From contig NZ_FNHB01000013.1 in the NCBI RefSeq assembly GCF_900104455.1, positions 1-64,000 on the forward strand: a stretch of DNA of 64,000 nucleotides, in the 5' to 3' direction. Every line of letters begins with the position of its first letter. Position 1 is the first letter of the stretch. Below, piece after piece: positions 56,659-64,000 of the stretch. The notes under the pieces are model-generated. The model had not been told where the DNA came from. It did not search any database and saw nothing but the letters and a program-made list of their open reading frames with translations. This stretch comes from Dendrosporobacter quercicolus. GTDB taxonomy: Bacteria > Bacillota > Negativicutes > DSM-1736 > Dendrosporobacteraceae. Made by a program: the position numbers and the translations under genes.

Positions 56659-59022
56659 CTATTTAAATTTCATCTTACGCTGATTAAGCTTTTGCAGCAG
56701 GCCGGGCCGGCTGCTGGGAATGACAATTTCCCGCATAATCTCATCAAAGGACAATCCGAGGGCCTCCCCGGCAGTCACCTCATCCACAGCAACAGGGCTG
56801 ATTTTTTCGGCGTTGTTGGCCACCAATAATCCGAGCAGAGCGCCAATGACCGGAACGCCAAGCCAGGGCAAATAAGGGATTCCGCCTCCGGACAGGACAA
56901 ACATGGCGGTCATTAACAGCGCGCCGGTAAGCATGCCATAAAAGCATTCACGCGCCGCAAACACATTTCTTATCCTTTGGAGCAGCCGAAACTTCCGCTT
57001 GGGCTGCGGCGCTTGCCTTATCATGCGATTGCGGCGAATAACGCTCATAATCGCGGCATGATCCAGAACTAAGAATAAAATAACGGCAATAATGGAAATC
57101 AGGCCGGCCAAAATGGATTTTACCTGTCTTAAAATGATCATAACCTCAGCCCGGGGGTCCGGTTCAATGATTCCCAGATCGGAGGTATATAAGGATAAAT
57201 TCGTATGCCCTGCCTCACGGTAAATGACCGGTGCTGCAAAATCGGTGGTGACCGCACTGCTGGTCATTATTTGAATACGCTGACTGGGAATTACCTGACC
57301 GGCGATAAACTGATCCAAGAGCTTTATCGAGCTGCTGATCTCGGCATCCTGCAAAAGGGGCACGCTTGCACCCAGATATTGCAGCTGCTCGGCAACCGCC
57401 GTTGCATTAAACTGCTCAAATTGGACCAGCCGGCCGCCGGCCGCCGCCAGCGTCTGCCTTGCCCCGTTGACGTCAAATGACCGTAAACTGCGGACAGTGC
57501 TATTGCCGTTGACAACAATACTGTCAATGGCGTCCCTCGCCTGCCTGCCATCGTTCGCCACCTGATCGAGCGCACTCATTCCCGCCTGTAAGTGCTCAAT
57601 GCTTTGCCGGGTTTGCGTCAACCCGGCAATTGAATTTTCAACATCCGGACTGAGGACCCGGACAACCTGCAGAGTAGTCAAAAGACCGCCCAGGGCCCGG
57701 GAGGAATTCCCCAGCTGGGTCTGGATCGCCGTAGTATCCAGATTAGCCAGGCCGCTGGTCGCCGCCTGAATGGTGCTGCTGGCACTGTCCAGACTGGTCA
57801 GCGTCCGCTCTACCGTTTCCAGACTGCTGTTGTAGTTGCTCAGCGCAGTACCGGCAATGCCTGCCATACGCTGAGCATCGCGGGAAAGCTCGGGAATTTG
57901 CACCGCCAGCTTAGAGGTCTCATTCAGGGCATCCCCTAACCGCTGACGGGGATTGTTCTCCTCAGCGGTACCGGCAGATGCGCCTATTTCTTTATCGGCC
58001 GCCAGATAAGCCTGTGGATTGGCAGCCAGCTGTATGGCGCTGCCCTGGACAATCCGGCCTTCAGCAACCCCGTTGTCAGTGATTGCCGTCACCTCGACCA
58101 AAACGTGGTCGGCTTCAAGTGTATCGCCGGGAACAGGCGCATTCAAAGCCGCCCCCTGAAAAACCAGGAGCTGCCCGGTCGCCAGGACAATGCCGGGCGC
58201 CGGCCTAATGGTAACTTTAGTGGCATAAGCATTTAAAAACCGTTTTAACTCCAGCATAGTATTCGCCAGATAAGCCCGATCCTGATTATTGCTGTCCACA
58301 GACACGCTTTCCGCGTAACCTGCGTCCGCCCTGATGGCATCGGCAATCTGCCCGCCTAAGTGAACCGGGTTTTCAGGTTCACTGCCAACCGGAAAAGCGA
58401 TATCAATAATTTTGTACTGCCTAAGCAGCGCTTCAACTTCAGTATTAACAGCATTCGCCTGCTCAAGCGACCTGAGAATTGCCGTCACGGATGCGCCGTC
58501 GCGAAAAGCAAACTGCACACCGTCAATTTGCCTAATTTGCTCGATAACCAAGTCCCGCGCTCCTTCCGGCACTCCTTTAACGGTTAGGCGCGGCTCGGTC
58601 ATGATACTAATGCCTGAACGTCCGGGCACACTGCCAAACGTTGTGCCGATGTTCTCATAAGTCTGCTTATTTTTAAACTCTTCCGGCAAGCCCACCAGAA
58701 AACTGGTCAGACCGCTTATGGTCGGGCCTTCCTTCAGTTTGGCTCCCGGAAAGACCTGGGCAATAATTTTTTCCAGCTGGGCCCGGCCGTCTGCTTTCGT
58801 TTCTTCCCGGATGTTGATTAAAAAGTCAAATTCGCCGTAATCGCCAACCAGGCTGGATATCGTTTCGGAAAAGTAGCTGTCAGCCGACATTGCCGCCAGT
58901 CCGGCCAGTGTGGCGCCAAGCGCCACACTGAAGATCAGCAGCACCACCACATCGCGATTAAACGAATTGGCAAAGAAGGTTCTCACCATCATCCTGCGAA
59001 CTATGATTAGTTTATTTCTCAC
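56659..59022 (-). CDS. Large four-helix ABC permease-like protein with C-terminal EAA-like motif
   Basis: 787 residues from GTG 59020-59022 behind GAGGAGGAG. One membrane helix (about 25-45), then some 580 residues outside the membrane including a long helical, Ser/Thr/Leu-rich region (about 400-570), then three helices near the C-terminus, the layout of FtsX/MacB-type permeases. Unlike those, the cytoplasmic C-terminus carries TAGEALGLSFDEI, MREIVIPSSRPGLL, matching the EAA loop of importer permeases (G-x9-I-x-L-P) with the first Glu replaced. No family is recognised. It is coupled to the GlnQ-like ATPase. The outer membrane of Negativicutes makes lipid or lipoprotein transport possible, but this is speculation. 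Confidence 0.6.
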   Translation of the reverse strand: MRNKLIIVRRMMVRTFFANSFNRDVVVLLIFSVALGATLAGLAAMSADSYFSETISSLVGDYGEFDFLINIREETKADGRAQLEKIIAQVFPGAKLKEGPTISGLTSFLVGLPEEFKNKQTYENIGTTFGSVPGRSGISIMTEPRLTVKGVPEGARDLVIEQIRQIDGVQFAFRDGASVTAILRSLEQANAVNTEVEALLRQYKIIDIAFPVGSEPENPVHLGGQIADAIRADAGYAESVSVDSNNQDRAYLANTMLELKRFLNAYATKVTIRPAPGIVLATGQLLVFQGAALNAPVPGDTLEADHVLVEVTAITDNGVAEGRIVQGSAIQLAANPQAYLAADKEIGASAGTAEENNPRQRLGDALNETSKLAVQIPELSRDAQRMAGIAGTALSNYNSSLETVERTLTSLDSASSTIQAATSGLANLDTTAIQTQLGNSSRALGGLLTTLQVVRVLSPDVENSIAGLTQTRQSIEHLQAGMSALDQVANDGRQARDAIDSIVVNGNSTVRSLRSFDVNGARQTLAAAGGRLVQFEQFNATAVAEQLQYLGASVPLLQDAEISSSIKLLDQFIAGQVIPSQRIQIMTSSAVTTDFAAPVIYREAGHTNLSLYTSDLGIIEPDPRAEVMIILRQVKSILAGLISIIAVILFLVLDHAAIMSVIRRNRMIRQAPQPKRKFRLLQRIRNVFAARECFYGMLTGALLMTAMFVLSGGGIPYLPWLGVPVIGALLGLLVANNAEKISPVAVDEVTAGEALGLSFDEIMREIVIPSSRPGLLQKLNQRKMKFK

Positions 59023-59194
59023 TATGCTCCTCCTCTTAAGCCGCCGCACCGGCCTGTCGCCATACTAAAGTATCTGCAGGATGACGGCTTATTAGTCATA
59101 GCGCCGATAAGCTACGAATCCTAACGACAATATCATAACAAAACCGCCAGTGGATATAATAGTACCAGAAGATTTCTGCAACAGGAGGAACGCT

Positions 59195-61009
59195 GTGAAT
59201 AATAAGCAACGGAATTTTTCCGCCGGTTTTCTTTTCGTCGCGCTTTTGCTGGCTTGGCTGTTCAATGATCTCATCTATAAGCCGCTAATTATTCGCGAAA
59301 CCGAAGTTAGTTACAATGTTTTTCTGGCAAACTTAAACGAAGGAAAAATTGATCACGTTATTCTGACAACAGACCGCATTATCTTTTATCTTAAAGCCAC
59401 TGAAACACAACCGGAAACGCTCGCAAATGTAGTGCCGGTAAACGATCCCGACTTGACTGACCGGTTGATTGCCGCAGGGGTGGAGTTTTCAGCCCAGGCG
59501 CAAACCCAAAGCTTGTTTACCGCCCTGTTCGGCTGGCTGCTCCCCCTGCTGCCGTTATTTCTCATCTGGTACTTCATTGCCAAGCGGATGGGCGGGGCCG
59601 GCCCAAACGCCATGTCCTTCGGGAAAAGCAAAGCCCATGAAATTGAAGGTGAAATGATCGGGGTAAAATTTGATGATGTCGGGGGTGTTGGTGAAGCGGA
59701 GGTTGAACTGCGGGAAGTGATAGAGTATCTGAAAACGCCGGACAAGTTCACCCGCATCGGCGCTAAGCTGCCAAAAGGAATTTTACTCGCCGGTCCGCCC
59801 GGCACCGGCAAAACCCTGCTCGCAAAAGCAACCGCCGGTGAAGCCGGAGTACCTTTTTTCTTTCTGACAGGCTCCAGTTTTGTCGAAATGTTTGTCGGCG
59901 TCGGCGCTTCAAGAGTGCGGGACCTTTTCCAGCAGGCGCAGAAAAAAGCGCCCTGCATCATTTTCATTGACGAAATTGATGCAATCGGCCAAGCCCGTTC
60001 AAATATCGGACGAATTGGCGGGAATAGCGAACAGGAGAACACGCTCAACCAGCTGCTGGCGGAAATGGACGGCTTTAAAGCCAATTCGGGCGTAGTCATT
60101 ATGGCTGCCACCAACCGCCCGGAAATTCTTGATCCGGCTTTAGTACGGCCGGGCCGCTTTGACCGGCAGATACAGGTAACCCTGCCGACTGAGCCAGGCC
60201 GCTTGCAAATACTCAAAATCCACACCCGGAGCATGCCGCTGAGCGATCAGGTCAGCCTTGAACGGCTGGCCAAAGTAACCGCCGGCTTTTCCGGCGCAGA
60301 ACTGGCGAATATCGCCAACGAAGCTTCCCTGCTGGCCGTCCGCCGCAACTCGGGCACCATTACCATGACTGATTTTGACCTGGCCATTGAACGGATTGTG
60401 GCCGGCTTGCAGCGAAAAACACCGCTTTCGGAAGACATTCGCCGGAAAGTGGCTTTTCACGAAGTGGGTCATGCGCTCACCGCCTATTATTTACCGGGAA
60501 CCGACCCCGTCCATAAAGTCAGCATCATTCCAACCGCCAAGGGAGCTCTGGGCTATACGCTGCAAATGCCTGAAGAAGAGCGCTATCTTATCGGCGAAAG
60601 CGAATTAAAGTCCCGTCTGGCCGTAATGCTTGGCGGGCGGGCGGCTGAACTGATCATCTTCAAAGAAGCCTCCACCGGCGCATCCAATGACCTGGAGCGC
60701 GCCACGGAAATGGCGCGCCGGATGATTACCGAATTCGGCATGTCCGCCAAACTGGGACCGGTGCGCTATGCCGCCGCCGCCGGCAATTACCTGTCAAGCG
60801 GCGTTACCGGACGAAATGACTTAAGCCCCGCCACCATTGCCTGTATTGATGAGGAAATCCGCCTGTTCTTAAATGAAGCCCACGAAACGGCAACCCGGGT
60901 TTTAACCGACCACCCGGAGGTTTTGCAGCAGGCGGCGCAGTTTCTCACCGACCAGGAAGTCATCTCCGGCGATCAGCTGGCCGCTATTGCCAACACACCG
61001 GCTAAATAG
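59195..61009 (+). CDS. ftsH: FtsH-family membrane AAA+ metalloprotease
   Basis: 604 residues from GTG 59195, with AGGAGG six bases upstream. Two N-terminal membrane helices (about 10-28 and 105-125) flank a short outer domain. The AAA+ part has Walker A GPPGTGKT, Walker [12 protein letters not shown] and the second region of homology [11 protein letters not shown]. The zinc site is HEVGH (HEAGH is usual) with the third ligand in [11 protein letters not shown]. It unfolds and degrades membrane and short-lived proteins. It is alone with its own terminator, so it may be a second paralogue and not the hpt/tilS-linked copy. Confidence 0.92.
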   Translation: MNNKQRNFSAGFLFVALLLAWLFNDLIYKPLIIRETEVSYNVFLANLNEGKIDHVILTTDRIIFYLKATETQPETLANVVPVNDPDLTDRLIAAGVEFSAQAQTQSLFTALFGWLLPLLPLFLIWYFIAKRMGGAGPNAMSFGKSKAHEIEGEMIGVKFDDVGGVGEAEVELREVIEYLKTPDKFTRIGAKLPKGILLAGPPGTGKTLLAKATAGEAGVPFFFLTGSSFVEMFVGVGASRVRDLFQQAQKKAPCIIFIDEIDAIGQARSNIGRIGGNSEQENTLNQLLAEMDGFKANSGVVIMAATNRPEILDPALVRPGRFDRQIQVTLPTEPGRLQILKIHTRSMPLSDQVSLERLAKVTAGFSGAELANIANEASLLAVRRNSGTITMTDFDLAIERIVAGLQRKTPLSEDIRRKVAFHEVGHALTAYYLPGTDPVHKVSIIPTAKGALGYTLQMPEEERYLIGESELKSRLAVMLGGRAAELIIFKEASTGASNDLERATEMARRMITEFGMSAKLGPVRYAAAAGNYLSSGVTGRNDLSPATIACIDEEIRLFLNEAHETATRVLTDHPEVLQQAAQFLTDQEVISGDQLAAIANTPAK

Positions 61010-61057
61010 AAACGGCCTGATACAGAAGTCAGCCTTCTTCTGCCTCAGGCCGTTTTT
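61010..61057 (+). terminator. Terminator of ftsH
   Basis: AAACGGCCTGA pairs with TCAGGCCGTTT, with an inner CAGAAG/CTTCTG stem, followed by TTTTC. Confidence 0.85.
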
Positions 61058-61222
61058 CATTCTAGAAATTACTTCCAGCACCCGGCAGGAATCCCCCCAA
61101 CACTGCTAGAACGTGTAGGTAGTTGACAAGCTTTGTAGTATTTTGTCTTGTGCCGCTGGTGGCTGCTACTCTAGTGTATCGCCGCCATAAGCGCCACACG
61201 ATTATTTGAGAGGAGAACAGTC

Positions 61223-64000
61223 TTGGGAAAAAGTAATACCAACGATAAAATCCTCCACCGGCGTTTTCGTAGACACCTCGCCATATCGACGGCAAAGACT
61301 GCAAAAACTGCAAAAACTGTTTTGAGAACTGGTCATACTGCCGGCAATCAACCGGAACAGCAATGTCGGATTGTCGGCATCGGCGCCTCGGCCGGCAGCC
61401 TTCAGGCCCTGATTCAGTTGTTTGAAGCTATGGCGGAAACCACCGGCATGGCTTTTGTCGTAATCCAACAGCCGGATGCCGGCAATGACAGCACTTGGGC
61501 CAATATTTTAGCGAGCGCCACAGCCCTGCCTGTCAGCGAAGTACTGTTGAACGCCGTTGTCCGGCCCAACCATATTTACGTTATTGCCCCAGGCGCAATA
61601 CTATCGGTTTCGCGCGGAATGCTGACCGCCGCACCGCCAAAAGACGGCGAACAACAATATCCACCCATAGATTCTTTTTTCGAATCTTTGGCCCGGGATA
61701 AGGGCAATCAGGCACTTGGCATCATTTTATCCGGCGACGGCGCGGACGGCGCCCAGGGCTTGAAAGCGATAAAAAACGCCGGCGGCATTACCTTCACTCA
61801 GGCGCCAGCGGCGGAAACCGGCAGCATGCCGCGTAACGCAACCGCTGACAAAATGGTGGACTTTGTCCTGACGCCAACCGAAATTGCCTTAAAACTGGCG
61901 CTCCTCGGTCAAGCCGATGCTAGCGCCGCGACGGCAAAAACCACTGAGCTGTTTCCTGACCAAACCGAAAATCTGAACATAATTGTAAGCCTGCTGTGCA
62001 AGGTTAGCGGCGTTAACTTCACCGAATATAAGCTGCTTACGATAAAACGTCGTATCATGCGCCGAATGGGTCTGCTTAACATAGACCGGCTGGACGATTA
62101 TATCGCTTATCTTCGGCAAAACGACAGGGAACTTGCCGCCCTGCACCAGGATATGCTCATCAATATCACGAAATTTTTTCGTGATCCGCATAGCTTTGAT
62201 GCCTTAAAAACCACCGTTTTTCCCCTACTGCTTAGCAGCACTGCCGCCAGCGCCCCCATCCGGCTGTGGGTACCCGGGTGCTCAACCGGAGAGGAGGCCT
62301 ATTCACTGGCTATCGCTTTGCTGGAATATCTGGAAGACAAATCCGTCCACAGGCAAATTCAGATATTTGCCACCGATATCAACGAATCGGTGATCACCAA
62401 AGCCAGGGCTGGAATTTACCCCCAGTCAATTGCCGCCGATATTTCCTCCAGCAGGCTCAGCCGCTTTTTTATTGAAGTAGAGCAGGGCTATCAGGTCAGT
62501 AAGAGTATTCGCAACATTTGCTTATTCGCCAGACAGGACATCGGACAGGACCCGCCTATTTCCCGGGTAAGCTTCATCAGCTGCCGCAATGTCATGATCT
62601 ATTTCGGATTGGCGCTGCACCGGCGAGTTTTTCCGATTTTCCATTACGCCCTTAACCCCAATGGCTTTCTAATGCTGGGGCCGTCGGAATCGATTGGCCT
62701 GTTTGCCGACTTATTCGACCTGGTAGATAAAAAGCACCGGATTTATACGAAAAAATCGATTGCCCCCCCGATGCTGTTTGATTTTACTATGGCTCAGCCC
62801 GCAGCTGCAAGCCAAAGCCACAGCAGGGATGAGCAGGAAATTATAAACGGCAGTTCGTGGCTTGAAGTAAAAAAAGAAGCCAACCGGATTGTACTCGGCA
62901 AGTATACCCCCCCTGGCGTCATTATTAACAGCAAGCTGGATATTATCCAGTTCCGGGGCCGGACCGGCGCCTATCTTGAGCCGGCTTCCGGCATGCCGAG
63001 CGTAAACCTGCTCAAAATGGCCCGGGATGGGTTGCTTGCCGGCCTGCGCGCGGCTGTTCAGCAGGCCAAGAAGGATAATTCCCTGGTTAGCAAAGAAGGC
63101 CTGTGCGTCCTTGAGAATGGGCATTCCCTCCTGGTCAATATCGATGTTATTCCCCTCAAAGGTTCGTTCCAAAAAGGCGAATTTTTTCTGATATTATTCA
63201 AGACAGCCGGTTCACAGCCGATATACAACCGCCGGCCTGGCAATCACGCTCTGCCTCGGGAATCTGATCAGCAGCCGGTGGCTGATGATGAGATTCTGCG
63301 CCTCAAACAGGAAATCACCGTAACCAAGGAGTACCTGCAATCAATCATTGATCAGCACGAAGCCGCTAACGATGACCTCCGATATGCGAACGAGCAGGTA
63401 CAGTTGAGCAACGAAGAGCTGCAGAGCATGAATGAGGAGCTGGCAACCGCCAAAGAAGAGCTTCAGTCGACGAACGAAGAGCTGATGACCCTAAACGAGG
63501 AACTGGGAACCCGCAATAGCGAGTTGAACCATGTCAACAACGATATGGTCAATCTGCTGTCCAGCATTCACGTTCCGGTTCTAATCCTAAATGGCGATTT
63601 ACGCATAAAACGATTCAATTCAGTTGCCGAAAAGGTCTTCAACCTGATTGGGGCCGATGTCGGACGGCCGATCAACAATATCAAGCCGAACATCCATATT
63701 CCCGATCTGGAACAGGCCTGCCTGGAGGTAATCGATACGCTAAAAAGCAGGGAGCAGGAAGTTCAGGACCGGTGGGGCCGCTGGTATTCCATGCAGATAC
63801 GACCCTATCGGACCACGGATAACAAAATTGATGGCGTAATTATTACTTTCGCCGATATTGACGTCATTAAACAAAGTCTTAAAATCGCGCAGGAATTGCG
63901 CGAACATGCCGAGGCCATTGTAGAAACAGTGCGACAGCCGCTGCTGGTTCTAAACGCCGACCTGGAGTTGGAAACCGCCAACAAGGCCTTTTATCAGCTC
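61223..64000 (+). CDS. CheB-CheR-PAS fusion (3' end outside window)
   Basis: At least 926 residues, open to the edge, starting at TTG 61223 with AGGAG seven bases upstream. A basic leader with three AKT repeats precedes a CheB methylesterase domain (about 48-250: IGASAG with Ser56, SGDGADG with Asp175). The expected catalytic His after VxQ is Gln83 (VIQQPD), so esterase activity may be lost. A CheR domain follows (about 258-510; WVPGCSTGEEAYSLA, FISCRNVMIYF), then a PAS-like segment, a heptad coiled coil of NEEL repeats (about 720-770) and further PAS domains. Such fusions usually feed a histidine kinase. The rest lies beyond the window. Confidence 0.88.
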   Translation, partial: MGKSNTNDKILHRRFRRHLAISTAKTAKTAKTVLRTGHTAGNQPEQQCRIVGIGASAGSLQALIQLFEAMAETTGMAFVVIQQPDAGNDSTWANILASATALPVSEVLLNAVVRPNHIYVIAPGAILSVSRGMLTAAPPKDGEQQYPPIDSFFESLARDKGNQALGIILSGDGADGAQGLKAIKNAGGITFTQAPAAETGSMPRNATADKMVDFVLTPTEIALKLALLGQADASAATAKTTELFPDQTENLNIIVSLLCKVSGVNFTEYKLLTIKRRIMRRMGLLNIDRLDDYIAYLRQNDRELAALHQDMLINITKFFRDPHSFDALKTTVFPLLLSSTAASAPIRLWVPGCSTGEEAYSLAIALLEYLEDKSVHRQIQIFATDINESVITKARAGIYPQSIAADISSSRLSRFFIEVEQGYQVSKSIRNICLFARQDIGQDPPISRVSFISCRNVMIYFGLALHRRVFPIFHYALNPNGFLMLGPSESIGLFADLFDLVDKKHRIYTKKSIAPPMLFDFTMAQPAAASQSHSRDEQEIINGSSWLEVKKEANRIVLGKYTPPGVIINSKLDIIQFRGRTGAYLEPASGMPSVNLLKMARDGLLAGLRAAVQQAKKDNSLVSKEGLCVLENGHSLLVNIDVIPLKGSFQKGEFFLILFKTAGSQPIYNRRPGNHALPRESDQQPVADDEILRLKQEITVTKEYLQSIIDQHEAANDDLRYANEQVQLSNEELQSMNEELATAKEELQSTNEELMTLNEELGTRNSELNHVNNDMVNLLSSIHVPVLILNGDLRIKRFNSVAEKVFNLIGADVGRPINNIKPNIHIPDLEQACLEVIDTLKSREQEVQDRWGRWYSMQIRPYRTTDNKIDGVIITFADIDVIKQSLKIAQELREHAEAIVETVRQPLLVLNADLELETANKAFYQL

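Noticed and set aside
1-64000. CRISPR array, rRNA or intact insertion sequence
   Set aside because: No regularly spaced direct repeats, rRNA sequence or complete transposase gene was found on either strand.

Overview
The window looks like a chromosomal segment of an endospore-forming diderm Firmicute of the Negativicutes, most likely a Sporomusaceae member (Sporomusa-like). This is inference from gene content: an alpha/beta SASP, an SspH-type SASP, a gerA-gerB-gerC germinant-receptor operon, a Spo0E-like phosphatase and a SpoVD-like PBP, together with lutABC lactate oxidation, LarA, HypAB, polyphosphate genes and much c-di-GMP and chemotaxis-type signalling. Most genes lie on the minus strand, and many start at GTG or TTG behind strong Shine-Dalgarno sequences.

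Layout. (1) 1-2.7 kb is a decayed prophage or integrated element beside tRNA-Arg: amidase fragment, short SSB, frameshifted replisome organiser, excisionase-like HTH, XRE repressor and an integrase C-terminus. (2) 2.85-2.98 kb is a cluster of DnaA boxes. (3) 3-16 kb: diguanylate cyclase, larA, DUF441 membrane protein, a ppk plus degenerate Ppx/HD operon divergent from an intact ppx with a Pho-box-like site between, YtpB-type terpene synthase, sspH and an M20 peptidase. (4) 16-22.7 kb: dinB, corA, two tRNA-Ser genes and lutABC. (5) 23-34.4 kb: sbcD-sbcC-addB-addA double-strand-break repair operon. (6) 34.8-39.3 kb: gerA-gerB-gerC plus an unlisted 54-residue membrane protein. (7) 39.4-49.5 kb: truncated PaaK-like protein, NodB deacetylase, dacF, cheR, merR, alr, spo0E-like, hypAB, SASP and a PolX-like protein without its N-terminal domain. 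(8) 49.5-64 kb: SpoVD-like PBP, a c-di-GMP-I riboswitch with terminator in front of an HD-GYP gene, Lrp regulator, small membrane peptides, DnaQ-like exonuclease, an ABC ATPase with an unusual large permease, a second-type FtsH, and a CheB-CheR-PAS fusion running off the right end.

The points most worth a second look are the dispersed repeat with a shared reading frame (5.5, 42.1 and 47.4 kb), the riboswitch-controlled HD-GYP gene, the GlnQ-like ATPase paired with a four-TM permease ending in an EAA-like motif, and three proteins whose key catalytic residues look lost (Ppx-HD, PolX-like, CheB domain). No CRISPR array or intact insertion sequence was seen.
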